A stretch of DNA of 18,672 nt from a bacterium. Its GTDB lineage: Bacteria > Chloroflexota > Dormibacteria > UBA8260 > Bog-877. Position 1 is the first letter of the stretch. The number at the start of each line of letters is the position of its first letter. The notes under the pieces are model-generated. The model did no database searches. It was not told the origin of the DNA and saw only the letters and a list, made by a program, of their open reading frames with translations. The DNA is taken from NCBI GenBank assembly GCA_021791345.1, contig JAJYWT010000187.1:1-18672 (forward strand). The letters are read 5' to 3'. Positions 1 to 7,563 of the stretch are shown piece after piece. Made by a program: the position numbers and the translations under genes.

Positions 1-885
1 GACCTGCTGGATCATTGCCGTGGACGAGTGGCCGACGATCTCGGCGAGCTGAATGGGGTTCATCCCGCGGGTGATCGCCCAGGTCACGAAGGAGTGGCGG
101 AAGAGATGCGGGTGGACCCGCTGGGGAATCCCCGCCCGACCGGCCGCATGGCGGATGATCTGCTGGATCCCGGAGGTCGTGAGCGGCTCGTAGGAGCCGG
201 TGCGGGGGCTGCGCCGGAGGCTGACGAAGAGGCGGTCGGTCCCGGGGTCGGCGGGTCTGGTGCGGGTGGCGTAGCGGTGGATCCGGTTGGCCAGTTGGGG
301 CATGACCGGCACCTGGCGCTCCCGCTCCCCCTTGCCGCGCAGGCGCAGGAAGGAGCCCCGGCTGCGCTGCAACAGGTCGCCAAGGCGGAGGCCAGCGAGC
401 TCGCCGACCCGCATGCCGGTGTCGGCGAGGAGGCGGACGATCAGGCGGTCGCGTTCGGTGGCGCAGGCGGCCTCGATGGCGGCGATCTGCTCCCGGCTCA
501 GGACCTGCGGAAGGGTTCTCGGCAGTCTGGGAAGGGGAGCTGAAGCCCGGTCGGGAACGGGCTCCCCCTCTGCCCTGGCCCACTTGAGGCAGAGGTTGAC
601 GGCTCGCAGGTAGGTACGGACTGTCTGGCGAGCCAGTGGGCCGCGCCTGCCTCCGCTGGTCAGGAGGTCGGCGGCCATCCGTTCCAGCACGCGCGGCGTG
701 AGCTCGGCGATCTCGGTGAGCCCTTGGTGGGCCGCCCAGGGCAGAAAGACGCTCCGCAAGGAATAGGTGAGCTGGACGATGGTCCCCGGGGCCAGGCCTC
801 GGGCTCGGCACGAGGTGAGGTAGTCGTCGACGCAGCGCTCGACGGCTGTGGGCGCCGGGGAATCCACCACTTGGAGATTCGGCAT
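1..885 (-). CDS. Tyrosine recombinase / integrase, 3' end outside the window
   Basis: Site-specific DNA recombinase of the tyrosine (phage integrase / XerC-D-like) family. The minus strand is open for 295 codons from ATG at 885 to the window edge. Residues about 13-105 form the SAM-like DNA-binding domain and 125-295 the catalytic domain. Visible catalytic residues are R159 (TGMRVGELAGL), K185 (RGKGERER), H260 and R263 (HPHLFRHSF) and H286 (GHSSTAMIQQV). In this family the nucleophilic Tyr normally follows at once, so it should be the first codon beyond base 1. The start is fixed by a GGAGGAG site 8 nt upstream and an in-frame TGA further up. The gene begins 162 bp from the 3' end of a tRNA-Val gene and points away from it, the usual place for the integrase of a tRNA-integrated element. 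A host Xer recombinase of similar length is the alternative. Confidence 0.93.
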   Translation of the reverse strand, partial: MPNLQVVDSPAPTAVERCVDDYLTSCRARGLAPGTIVQLTYSLRSVFLPWAAHQGLTEIAELTPRVLERMAADLLTSGGRRGPLARQTVRTYLRAVNLCLKWARAEGEPVPDRASAPLPRLPRTLPQVLSREQIAAIEAACATERDRLIVRLLADTGMRVGELAGLRLGDLLQRSRGSFLRLRGKGERERQVPVMPQLANRIHRYATRTRPADPGTDRLFVSLRRSPRTGSYEPLTTSGIQQIIRHAAGRAGIPQRVHPHLFRHSFVTWAITRGMNPIQLAEIVGHSSTAMIQQV

Positions 886-909
886 CGCGAACTCCTCCAG
901 GGCCCACTT

Positions 910-960
910 CACCCGCAGCGGCTGGCTAAGCAAAGCCTCTGCTCCAGAGCGGTACCCATG
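910..960 (-). CDS. Possible 16-codon leader ORF upstream of the integrase
   Basis: Within the predicted integrase leader the minus strand carries ATG at 960 followed by 15 codons and TGA (MGTALEQRLCLASRCG). It lies 9 nt downstream of the predicted transcription start region, so it could be translated from a very short leader, but no clear ribosome binding site precedes it. It is in the same frame as the integrase and ends 24 nt before that start. It may be chance; reported only because of its position. Confidence 0.2.
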
Positions 961-974
961 TCGATTTTTGGCCC

Positions 975-1003
975 AGATTAGCACTCCCTGCAGTTGCTGT
1001 CAA
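975..1003 (-). promoter_or_regulatory. Promoter of the integrase gene
   Basis: On the minus strand TTGACA (998-1003) and TAATCT (975-980) are separated by exactly 17 nt, an almost perfect sigma-70-type promoter. Transcription should begin near 968, leaving a leader of about 80 nt before the integrase ATG at 885. Just upstream of the -35 box, between about 1001 and 1018, lies an inverted repeat AAGGGT / ACCCTT with a 6-nt loop that could be an operator or a weak hairpin. No experimental support. Confidence 0.7.
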
Positions 1004-1046
1004 GGGTCCGAAAACCCTTTTAAATTGCGGAAAAATCGGAGGAGAG

Positions 1047-1120
1047 TGGGCGCACCAGGAGTCGAACCTGGGGCCTCTACCGTGTCAGGGTAGCGCTCTA
1101 ACCACCTGAGCTATGCGCCC
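1047..1120 (-). tRNA. tRNA-Val (anticodon GAC)
   Basis: Complete cloverleaf on the minus strand, 74 nt including the discriminator A at 1047. The acceptor stem is GGGCGCA / TGCGCCC, the D stem GCTC / GAGC and the anticodon stem CTACC / GGTAG with loop CTGACAC, giving anticodon GAC. The variable loop has 5 nt, and the T arm is CCAGG-TTCGACT-CCTGG. No 3' CCA is encoded. The gene is divergent from thrS and its 3' end faces the integrase gene. Valine codon GUC is common in such high-GC genes. Confidence 0.97.
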
Positions 1121-1133
1121 TCCGGGTGGTCGG

Positions 1134-1139
1134 ATTATA
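1134..1139 (-). promoter_or_regulatory. -10 box of the tRNA-Val gene
   Basis: TATAAT on the minus strand, 13 bp upstream of the tRNA 5' end. This is consistent with a short precursor leader removed by RNase P. No good -35 hexamer is seen at 16-18 nt spacing. Confidence 0.6.
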
Positions 1140-1179
1140 GTCGGCGGGCCAGGCGGCGAATTCCACCTCCGGCTCCCCC

Positions 1180-1185
1180 TACAAT
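1180..1185 (+). promoter_or_regulatory. -10 box of thrS, suggesting a leaderless mRNA
   Basis: TACAAT ends 9 bp before the thrS ATG at 1195. Transcription from it would start at about 1191-1195, leaving no room for a ribosome binding site. The 20 bases before the ATG contain no usable Shine-Dalgarno sequence. No clear -35 box is visible. Confidence 0.5.
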
Positions 1186-1194
1186 CCTTTGGAG

Positions 1195-2934
1195 ATGAGT
1201 GCCGCCGCCATCGATCTCGACACCCTGCGCCACAGCGCCGCCCACCTCATGGCGGCCGCCGTGCTGGAGCTGTACCCCGGGGCGGAGTACGGGATCGGGC
1301 CCGCCATCGAGGATGGGTTCTACTACGACTTCCTGCTTCCCGGAGGGGCCCACTTCACCGAGGAGGATCTGCCGCGGATCGAGGCCAAGATGCGCGAGAT
1401 CCAGGGCCGGCACACGCCCTACGAGCGCAGCGAGCTCGGCCGCGACCAGGCGCTCGAGGAGTTCCGCCGTCTTCACCAGCGCTTCAAGGTCGAGCTGATC
1501 GAACGGATCCCGCCGGACGAGGTCATCAGCTGCTACCGCACCGGCGACTTCTTCGATCTCTGCCGAGGCCCGCATGTCCCCGACGCGAGCGCGATCCCCG
1601 CCTTCGCCCTGCTCCATCCGGCGGGCGCCTACTGGCACGGCGACGAGAGCCAGCCGATGCTCCAGCGCATCTACGGGACCGCCTGGGGCAGCCAGGAGGA
1701 GTTGGACCAGTACCTGGAACGGCTGGAGATGGCGCGCCAGCGCGATCACCGTCGGCTCGGGCGCGAGCTGGACCTCTTCTCCCTCTCGGAGGAGCTCGGG
1801 GGTGGGCTGGTGCTCTGGCACCCCAACGGCGCCACCGTCCGCACCGTGATCGAGGACTACTGGCGCCAGGAGCATCGCCGCCGCGGCTACAAGTTGGTCT
1901 ACACCCCCCACATCGCCCGGGAGCACCTCTGGGAGGTCAGTGGGCACCTGGGCTACTTCGCTGATGAGATGTACGGGCCGATGGAGGTGGAGGGCGACCG
2001 CTACCGGATCAAGCCCATGAGCTGCCCCTTCCACATCATGATCTACCGTTCCCGCCAGCGCAGCTATCGGGAGCTCCCGCTGCGGCTGGCCGAGCTGGCC
2101 GCCGTCTACCGCTTCCAGCGCAGCGGGACGCTGCATGGGCTGCTGCGGGTGAGGGGGCTGACCCAGGATGACGCCCACATCTTCTGCACCGAGGAGCAGG
2201 CCGAGCGCGAGGTCGCCGGAGTGCTCGATCTGGTGCGCGTGATGATGGCGCGGTTCGGCTTCCAGGAGGTCGAGGTGGACCTCAGCACCAGACCGGCCAA
2301 GGCGGCTGGGGAAGACCGGATGTGGGAGCTGGCCGAGGCGGCCCTCGCCCGGGCGGTCGAGGGGCGGGGGATGGAGTTCAAGGTCAACCCGGGGGAGGGC
2401 GCCTTCTACGGGCCGAAGGTGGACGTCCACATCCGCGATGCCATGGGCCGGCGCTGGCAGTGCGCCACGGTCCAGTTCGACTTCAATGAGCCCGAGCGAT
2501 TCGAGTTGGAGTACGTGGGCGACGATGGCGCCACCCACCGGCCGATCATGGTCCACCGCACCCTGCTGGGCTCGATGGAGCGGTTCTTCGGAGTCTTGCT
2601 GGAACACTACGCTGGGGCCCTGCCGACCTGGTTGAGCCCGGTGCAGGTGCAGCTGGTCCCGGTCAGTGACGATCAGCTGGACTACTCGCATCAGTGGGTG
2701 GCCGATCTGGAGGATGCCGGCTTTCGAGCCGAGGTCTACGATCGCCCGGGACGCCAGCTGCCGGCCAAGATACGGGATGGGCAGCTGGCCAAGATCCCCT
2801 ACCTGGCGGTGGTGGGCCGACGCGAGGTGGAGGCTCATACCGTGCACCTGCGCGACACGAGGTCGGGTGAGCAGGTGGCGTTGAACCGGGACCAGCTGTT
2901 GGCCCGGCTGCGGCAGGAGACCATCCCATCCTGA
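1195..2934 (+). CDS. thrS: Threonyl-tRNA synthetase lacking the TGS domain
   Basis: Charges tRNA-Thr with threonine in the cytoplasm (class II synthetase). The protein has 579 residues against about 640 in E. coli, because the N-terminal TGS domain is missing: the editing domain begins almost at once with H13-SAA-H17. Other editing residues are in the CRGPH segment. The catalytic core shows the zinc ligands in MSCPFH, DDAHIF and VHRTLLGS, and the C-terminal anticodon-binding domain starts near LSPVQVQLVPV. The tRNA gene 75 bp upstream rules out a hidden N-terminal extension. ATG 1195 is preferred over the in-frame TTG at 1189; neither has a good ribosome binding site, and a TACAAT box 10 bp upstream suggests leaderless translation. 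infC follows after 82 bp on the same strand. Confidence 0.96.
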   Translation: MSAAAIDLDTLRHSAAHLMAAAVLELYPGAEYGIGPAIEDGFYYDFLLPGGAHFTEEDLPRIEAKMREIQGRHTPYERSELGRDQALEEFRRLHQRFKVELIERIPPDEVISCYRTGDFFDLCRGPHVPDASAIPAFALLHPAGAYWHGDESQPMLQRIYGTAWGSQEELDQYLERLEMARQRDHRRLGRELDLFSLSEELGGGLVLWHPNGATVRTVIEDYWRQEHRRRGYKLVYTPHIAREHLWEVSGHLGYFADEMYGPMEVEGDRYRIKPMSCPFHIMIYRSRQRSYRELPLRLAELAAVYRFQRSGTLHGLLRVRGLTQDDAHIFCTEEQAEREVAGVLDLVRVMMARFGFQEVEVDLSTRPAKAAGEDRMWELAEAALARAVEGRGMEFKVNPGEGAFYGPKVDVHIRDAMGRRWQCATVQFDFNEPERFELEYVGDDGATHRPIMVHRTLLGSMERFFGVLLEHYAGALPTWLSPVQVQLVPVSDDQLDYSHQWVADLEDAGFRAEVYDRPGRQLPAKIRDGQLAKIPYLAVVGRREVEAHTVHLRDTRSGEQVALNRDQLLARLRQETIPS

Positions 2935-3001
2935 CGACCGCAGTCGGAGGTAGGGGCCGAGGGCTCCGGCGTGGTAGCATCGGCAACTCAAACTCATCTG
3001 C

Positions 3002-3009
3002 AAGGAGGG
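3002..3009 (+). promoter_or_regulatory. Ribosome binding site that fixes the infC start at ATA
   Basis: AAGGAGGG, a near-perfect anti-16S match, lies 7 nt before ATA at 3017. No ATG, GTG or TTG occurs in the infC frame between the upstream stop (TAG at 2975) and GTG at 3065. The site therefore points to ATA as the initiation codon. Confidence 0.75.
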
Positions 3010-3016
3010 CGCGTCC

Positions 3017-3583
3017 ATAGCGTTTCGCGAGCTGCGCATCAACGACCAGATCCGGGTACCCTCGGTGCGGCTTTTCGACGACACCACCGACGAGGCGATC
3101 GGCATAGTGACCTTGGCGGAGGCTCAGGCGCTGGCCCAGGAGCGGGGGCTCGATCTGGTCGAGGTCGCCCCCCAGGCGCAGCCGCCGGTGTGTCGCCTGA
3201 TGGATTACGGACGCTTCAAGTTCGAGGCGTTGAAGCGGGAGAAGGAGGCGCGCCGGGAGCACAATGCCGTCCGGCTCAAGGAGATGAAGCTCCGGCCCAA
3301 GATCAGTGAGCACGACTTCCAGACCAAGTACGGGTACGTGCGCCACTTCCTGGAGGAGGGCGACAAGGTCAAACTCACTATCATGTTCCGTGGCCGCGAA
3401 TTGGTGCACCAGGAAATCGGCCGGGCGCTGCTGCAGCGGCTGGCGGAGAACGTCAAGGAAGTGGCCACTGTGGAGCGCCAGCCCCTGCTCGAGGGGCGCA
3501 ACATGATCATGATTCTGAACCCGCTTCCCAAGAAGGCGGTCAGAGGAGAAGCCAAGGAAGATGCCCAAGATTCGAAGCCATAA
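3017..3583 (+). CDS. infC: Translation initiation factor IF-3, with an ATA start codon
   Basis: IF3 binds the 30S subunit and discriminates start codons and initiator tRNA. The 188-residue protein has the N-domain (FRELRINDQIRVPSVRLFDD), the linker and the C-domain (KEMKLRPKISEHDFQTK, KVKLTIMFRGRE). The conserved N-terminus begins at least 15 codons before the first conventional start (GTG 3065), which would remove the RINDQIRVPSV motif. Only ATA at 3017 sits at the right distance from AAGGAGG. Rare starts (AUU in E. coli infC, other AUH codons elsewhere) are known for this gene and underlie autorepression by IF3; the same control is inferred here. The 3' end overlaps rpmI by 23 nt, suggesting translational coupling. 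Confidence 0.95.
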   Translation: MAFRELRINDQIRVPSVRLFDDTTDEAIGIVTLAEAQALAQERGLDLVEVAPQAQPPVCRLMDYGRFKFEALKREKEARREHNAVRLKEMKLRPKISEHDFQTKYGYVRHFLEEGDKVKLTIMFRGRELVHQEIGRALLQRLAENVKEVATVERQPLLEGRNMIMILNPLPKKAVRGEAKEDAQDSKP

Positions 3584-3764
3584 GGGAACTCAGAAGCGGT
3601 TCCGCCTGTCCGGGACCGGCAAGCTCCTGCGCCGGGGCGCCTTCCAATCGCATCTGCTCGAGCACAAGTCGGCCAAGCGCAAGCGGGGTTATGCCAAGAC
3701 ACAGGTTGTCACCACCGGCGACGCCAAGTCGATCCGGCGCGATGCGCCGTACCTGGGGAGCTGA
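3561..3764 (+). CDS. rpmI: 50S ribosomal protein L35
   Basis: Small basic protein of the large ribosomal subunit, 67 residues, within the usual 60-67. It carries the family pattern MPKIRSHKGTQKRF near the N-terminus, then RRGAFQSHLLEHKSAKRKR. The ATG lies inside the 3' end of infC (23-nt overlap) with AGGAGAAGCCAAGGAAG upstream as ribosome binding region. rplT follows after 3 nt. The infC-rpmI-rplT order is the standard bacterial operon. Confidence 0.97.
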   Translation: MPKIRSHKGTQKRFRLSGTGKLLRRGAFQSHLLEHKSAKRKRGYAKTQVVTTGDAKSIRRDAPYLGS

Positions 3765-3767
3765 GTC

Positions 3768-4130
3768 ATGGCCCGAGTCAAGCGCGGCGTCACCGCGCGC
3801 AAGCGCCACAAGCGAGTCTTGGAGCTGGCCTCCGGACTCACGGGAACCCACAACCGGCTGTTTCGACCCGCCAACGAAGCGGTCATGCACTCGCTGGCGT
3901 ATCAGTACCGTGACCGCCGCAAGCGCAAGGGAGACTTCCGCCGGCTCTGGATCGCCCGCATCAACGCGGCCTCCCGCCAGGCGGGGATTCCCTACAGTCG
4001 TTTCATCGCCGCTCTGGACCAGGCGGGGGTGGAGATCTCTCGCAAGCAGCTGGCCGAGCTGGCGGCCCGCGACCCGGACGCCTTTGCCAGCCTGATCTCG
4101 GTGGCCCGGGAGAAAGTCGCTACCAAGTGA
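3768..4130 (+). CDS. rplT: 50S ribosomal protein L20
   Basis: Large-subunit assembly protein that binds 23S rRNA; in several bacteria it also represses its own operon. It has 120 residues, the typical length. Diagnostic segments are MARVKRGVTARKRHKRVLELA, the basic stretch YRDRRKRKGDFRRLWIARINAASRQ, and YSRFIAALDQAGVEISRKQLAELA. The start has GGGGAG 7 nt upstream. The stop codon overlaps the pheS GTG in a GTGA arrangement, so translation is probably coupled to pheS. Confidence 0.97.
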   Translation: MARVKRGVTARKRHKRVLELASGLTGTHNRLFRPANEAVMHSLAYQYRDRRKRKGDFRRLWIARINAASRQAGIPYSRFIAALDQAGVEISRKQLAELAARDPDAFASLISVAREKVATK

Positions 4131-5161
4131 CCGGTGACGACCTCCAGGCGCTCGCCGCGACGGCCCTGGAGGAGATCGCCGGGGCCGCTGATCCGGACCA
4201 GTTGGAAGAGGTGCGGCGGCGCTACCTGGCGCGCCACGGGGGCTCGATCGCGGCTGCGGCGGACCGCCTGGCCGAGGTCAGGGGCGAAGAGCGGGCGGCC
4301 CTGGGACGGGCCTTCAACGCCGCCAAGCGTGCGGTCACCGAGGCGCTGGAGCAGCGGGAGGCGGAACTCCAAGCCTCGCTCTGGGATCGGGAGCTGGCTG
4401 AAGAGCGGATGGACTTGTCCCACCCGCTGCACCCGCTGCAGCGAGGCCACCAGCATCCGGTGGCCCGCACGGTGCGAGAGATCGAGGACATCTTCACCGG
4501 CCTCGGATATACCGCGGTGGCCGGGCCTGAGATCGAGGACGACCTGCACAACTTCCAGCTGCTGAACATGCCCGAGGAGCATCCGGCTCGCGACGGCCAT
4601 GACACCTTTTACCTGGGCGGCTCCGCCCAGGGCTGGCTCTACCGCACCCACACCTCGCCGATGCAGATCCGCACCATGCTGGCCGGCAAGCCTCCCTTCC
4701 GCATCATCGTGCCTGGCAAGGTCGCCCGCCGCGACAACCCGGACCCCACTCACAACCCGGTCTTTCATCAGGTGGAGGGGCTCTGCGTGGATGAGGGCGT
4801 GACGGTCGCGGACCTGAAGGGGACGCTTGAATACGTCCTGGGGCAGCTCTTCGGCCAGGACCGCCGGGTGAGGCTGCGGGCCAGCTTCTTCCCGTACACC
4901 GAGCCGTCGCTGGAGGCGGACGTCGCCTGCGGCATCTGCGCCGGAGAGGGCTGTCGCAGCTGCCTCAACAAGGGCTGGATCGAGATCCTGGGGTCGGGAA
5001 TGGTCCACCCTTCGGTTTTGGCCGCCGTCGGCGTCGATCCGGCCCGCTACAGCGGCTTCGCGTTCGGGATGGGGCCCGACCGCATCACCGCCCTTCGCTA
5101 CGGGATCCGCGACGTTCGCGAGCTCTACGAGAACGACCTGCGCCTGCTGGAGGGGTTCTGA
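4127..5161 (+). CDS. pheS: Phenylalanyl-tRNA synthetase alpha subunit
   Basis: Catalytic subunit of the alpha2-beta2 enzyme that charges tRNA-Phe. It has 344 residues: an N-terminal helical region of about 85 residues, probably the coiled-coil that contacts tRNA, then the class II core. Recognisable core segments are HPLHPLQRGHQHPVARTVREIE, FHQVEGLCVDEGV, CRSCLNKGWIEILGSGMVHP and the motif 3 GFAFGMGPDRITALRYGI. The GTG start overlaps the rplT stop by four bases. pheT begins one base after the stop, as expected for subunits made in equal amounts. Confidence 0.97.
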   Translation: MTGDDLQALAATALEEIAGAADPDQLEEVRRRYLARHGGSIAAAADRLAEVRGEERAALGRAFNAAKRAVTEALEQREAELQASLWDRELAEERMDLSHPLHPLQRGHQHPVARTVREIEDIFTGLGYTAVAGPEIEDDLHNFQLLNMPEEHPARDGHDTFYLGGSAQGWLYRTHTSPMQIRTMLAGKPPFRIIVPGKVARRDNPDPTHNPVFHQVEGLCVDEGVTVADLKGTLEYVLGQLFGQDRRVRLRASFFPYTEPSLEADVACGICAGEGCRSCLNKGWIEILGSGMVHPSVLAAVGVDPARYSGFAFGMGPDRITALRYGIRDVRELYENDLRLLEGF

Positions 5162-5162
5162 G

Positions 5163-7562
5163 TTGCGGGTCAGCCACGAGTGGCTCGGGTCGATGGTGGA
5201 CCTGGAGGGAGTCTCCCCCAAAGAGGTGGAGCGGCTGCTCACCATCAGCGGTACCGAGGTTGAGCGGGTGACCAGGTTCGCGGCCGGGCTGGAGCCGCTG
5301 GTACTCGGAGAGGTGGTCGAGTTCAAGCGCCTGGATGGCAGCGACCATCTCTTCCTCGCCCAGGTCAGGGGCTCTGAGCCGGAGCCGGTGGAGGTGGTCT
5401 GCGGGGCACCCAACCTCTTTGTGGGAGCGCTCGTCCCCTGGGCTAGGCCCGGAACCCGGCTCCCGTCGGGGCTGGAGATCGGGCGCCGTCGCATTCGGGG
5501 AGTTCAGAGCGAGGGCATGCTCTGCGCCCCCGACGAGTTGGGGCTGGGGGCCGATCACGATGGGGTCTTCACTCTCCGCCCCGGAGAGGGCGAGCCCGGC
5601 CAGCCCCTGAGGGAGCTCTTTCCCGAGGACACCGTGTACGAGTTGGAGATCCTCAGCAACCGGGGGGACTGCCTCTCCCACCTGGGGGTCGCGACCGAGC
5701 TGGCGGCGATGCTCGACCGCCCCGTCCACCCTGGCGACATGACGCCGGTCGATGCCACCGGGGAGCCGATCGCTCAGAGCGTCGAGGTCCGCATCGCGGT
5801 GAGGGAGCTCTGCCCGATCTACACGGCCTGCGCCTTCACCGCGATCCCGCAGCTGCCCGCCCCCCTTGAGGTGCGGCGTCGGCTCATGGCGGTGGGACAG
5901 CGGTCGCTCGGGGTGGTGGTCGATCTGGCCAATTACGTGATGCTGGACGTAGGCCAGCCGCTCCACACCTTCGACCTCGACCGCATCCAGGGTGAGGACG
6001 GCCGGGTGGTGATCGAGGTGAGGCCGGGCCGGCAGCGCGAGACCATGCTGGGCCTCGATCAGCAGGAGCGGTCGCTGGCGCCGTCAGATCTGGTCATCGC
6101 CGCCAACGGGAAGGCGGCTGCGATCGCCGGCCTGCTGGGCTCCTGGGACTCGTCCGTGACCCCGAAGACCACCCAGCTTCTCCTGGAGTCCGCCAACTTT
6201 CAGTGGACCTCGATCAGGGGGACGTCGCGGCGGCTGGGACTGCGGACCGAGGCCTCCGCCCGCTTTGAGCGGTTCCTGTCTCCCCATCTGGTTCCCATGG
6301 GGACCAGGCGCTTCGCCCGGCTTCTCCACGACCATCTGGGGGTCTCGCCCCGCCCCGGGCTGCTCACCGCGGGCGAGCTGCCCCCTCCTGCCGAGCCGAT
6401 TCGGATCTCCGCCTCGCGCATCTCTGCGCTGCTGGGCATGGAGGTCACGGCCGGGGAATCCAGGTCGGCTCTGGAGCGGCTGGGGTTTACCGTGGCGCTT
6501 GAGGGCGAGGATCTGGTCGCCTCCCCGCCAACTGTGCGCACGGATCTCAGCCAGCCCGTCGACCTGGTGGAGGAGGTGGGCCGGATCATCGGGTATGACC
6601 GGCTCCCCGCCACTCTTCCGGCTCTCCGGCGGCCGCCCGCCGGCCCCAGCGCGAACGCCACCCAGCGGCTGGCCGGGGAGATCCTGATGGGCGCCGGCTA
6701 CACCGAGGCCATCACCCTCAGCCTCTTTGATCCCGGCCGTCCGAGGCCGGTCTCCGGGCTGGGGGACGGTGTTGAAGCCCAGCGGATCGCCAACCCGCTC
6801 TCCGGGGCGCTCGAGGGGCTGCGGGTGTCGTTGCTGCCGGGGCTGCTCGGCAGCTGCCAGCTCAACCAGGCGCGGGGGGCCGAGCGGACGCGCTTATTCG
6901 AACAAGGTCGGGTCTTCTGGACCTCTGGGAAGGACGGCCGGCCGCAGGAGCCGGAGCTGCTGGCGGCGGTGGACCAGGGGGTCGATTTCCAGGCCTCAGA
7001 TAGCGCCGCGGCTCTTCGCCATTTGCTCCGCGTCTGCCAGGCTCTGGGGGACCGGCTCAGCGCCGATTCCACCAAGTTCATGGCGGCCGTCCGACCCGGC
7101 TTCCATCCCGTCCGCTGCGCGGAGGTTGTGAGCCGGGGCGAGGTGCGGGGTGTGGTCGGAGAGCTGGACCCGAGGTCCTGCGCGGCGCTGGGGCTGCGCG
7201 GTCGGGTGGTCGCCTGTGAGCTGCGGGTGGACGGTTGGCTGCTGCCGGGCGGGCGGCCGGGATCTGGGCGGGAGCTCGCGCAGACCCCGCCGCTCATCAT
7301 GGACCTGGCGGTGAGTGTTCCGGAGGAGGCCCCCCTCGGGGAGGCGGTGGCCGCCGTTGACGGGATCGGGCTGGCGGAGCTGGAGGCGGTCCGGGTGCTG
7401 GACGAGTACCGTGGCGCTCAACTCGCCAACGGCCTGAAGGGATGGACGTTCAGACTGGTCTTTCGCGACCCCAACCGGACTTTGACCAGCCAGCAGGGGG
7501 TGGATCTTCGTGACCGAGTGGCCAGGGTGCTGGCCGATGTCTCGGGAGCCAGGGTACGCTGA
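5163..7562 (+). CDS. pheT: Phenylalanyl-tRNA synthetase beta subunit
   Basis: Beta subunit of PheRS, with tRNA binding and editing. The 799 residues match the usual length. Domains in order: N-terminal MRVSHEWLGSMVDLE; a tRNA-binding OB-fold at about 40-150 (GEVVEFKRL, VVCGAPN, GVQSEGMLCAPDELGL); B3/4 editing at about 205-380 (LANYVMLDVGQPLHTFD); B5 at about 395-470 (DLVEEVGRIIGYDRLP); a catalytic-like core; and a C-terminal ferredoxin-fold anticodon-binding domain at about 705-798 (PPLIMDLAVSVPE to VSGARVR). The start is TTG at 5163, one base after the pheS TGA, with no other start nearby that keeps the conserved N-terminus. Confidence 0.97.
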   Translation: MRVSHEWLGSMVDLEGVSPKEVERLLTISGTEVERVTRFAAGLEPLVLGEVVEFKRLDGSDHLFLAQVRGSEPEPVEVVCGAPNLFVGALVPWARPGTRLPSGLEIGRRRIRGVQSEGMLCAPDELGLGADHDGVFTLRPGEGEPGQPLRELFPEDTVYELEILSNRGDCLSHLGVATELAAMLDRPVHPGDMTPVDATGEPIAQSVEVRIAVRELCPIYTACAFTAIPQLPAPLEVRRRLMAVGQRSLGVVVDLANYVMLDVGQPLHTFDLDRIQGEDGRVVIEVRPGRQRETMLGLDQQERSLAPSDLVIAANGKAAAIAGLLGSWDSSVTPKTTQLLLESANFQWTSIRGTSRRLGLRTEASARFERFLSPHLVPMGTRRFARLLHDHLGVSPRPGLLTAGELPPPAEPIRISASRISALLGMEVTAGESRSALERLGFTVALEGEDLVASPPTVRTDLSQPVDLVEEVGRIIGYDRLPATLPALRRPPAGPSANATQRLAGEILMGAGYTEAITLSLFDPGRPRPVSGLGDGVEAQRIANPLSGALEGLRVSLLPGLLGSCQLNQARGAERTRLFEQGRVFWTSGKDGRPQEPELLAAVDQGVDFQASDSAAALRHLLRVCQALGDRLSADSTKFMAAVRPGFHPVRCAEVVSRGEVRGVVGELDPRSCAALGLRGRVVACELRVDGWLLPGGRPGSGRELAQTPPLIMDLAVSVPEEAPLGEAVAAVDGIGLAELEAVRVLDEYRGAQLANGLKGWTFRLVFRDPNRTLTSQQGVDLRDRVARVLADVSGARVR

Positions 7563-7563
7563 C

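Noticed and set aside
981..1003. CIRCE-like heat-shock operator half site (TTAGCACTC) near the integrase promoter
   Set aside because: Only one 9-bp half (979-987) matches; the second half at the required 9-nt spacing is absent, and the half site simply overlaps the -10 box.
1135..3105. 656-codon minus-strand open frame across thrS
   Set aside because: It is the antisense shadow of thrS and infC in GC-rich DNA; the plus-strand proteins are unmistakable.
3065..3583. infC started at GTG 3065
   Set aside because: It would delete the conserved IF3 N-terminus, and no ribosome binding site precedes it; ATA 3017 with AAGGAGG fits better.
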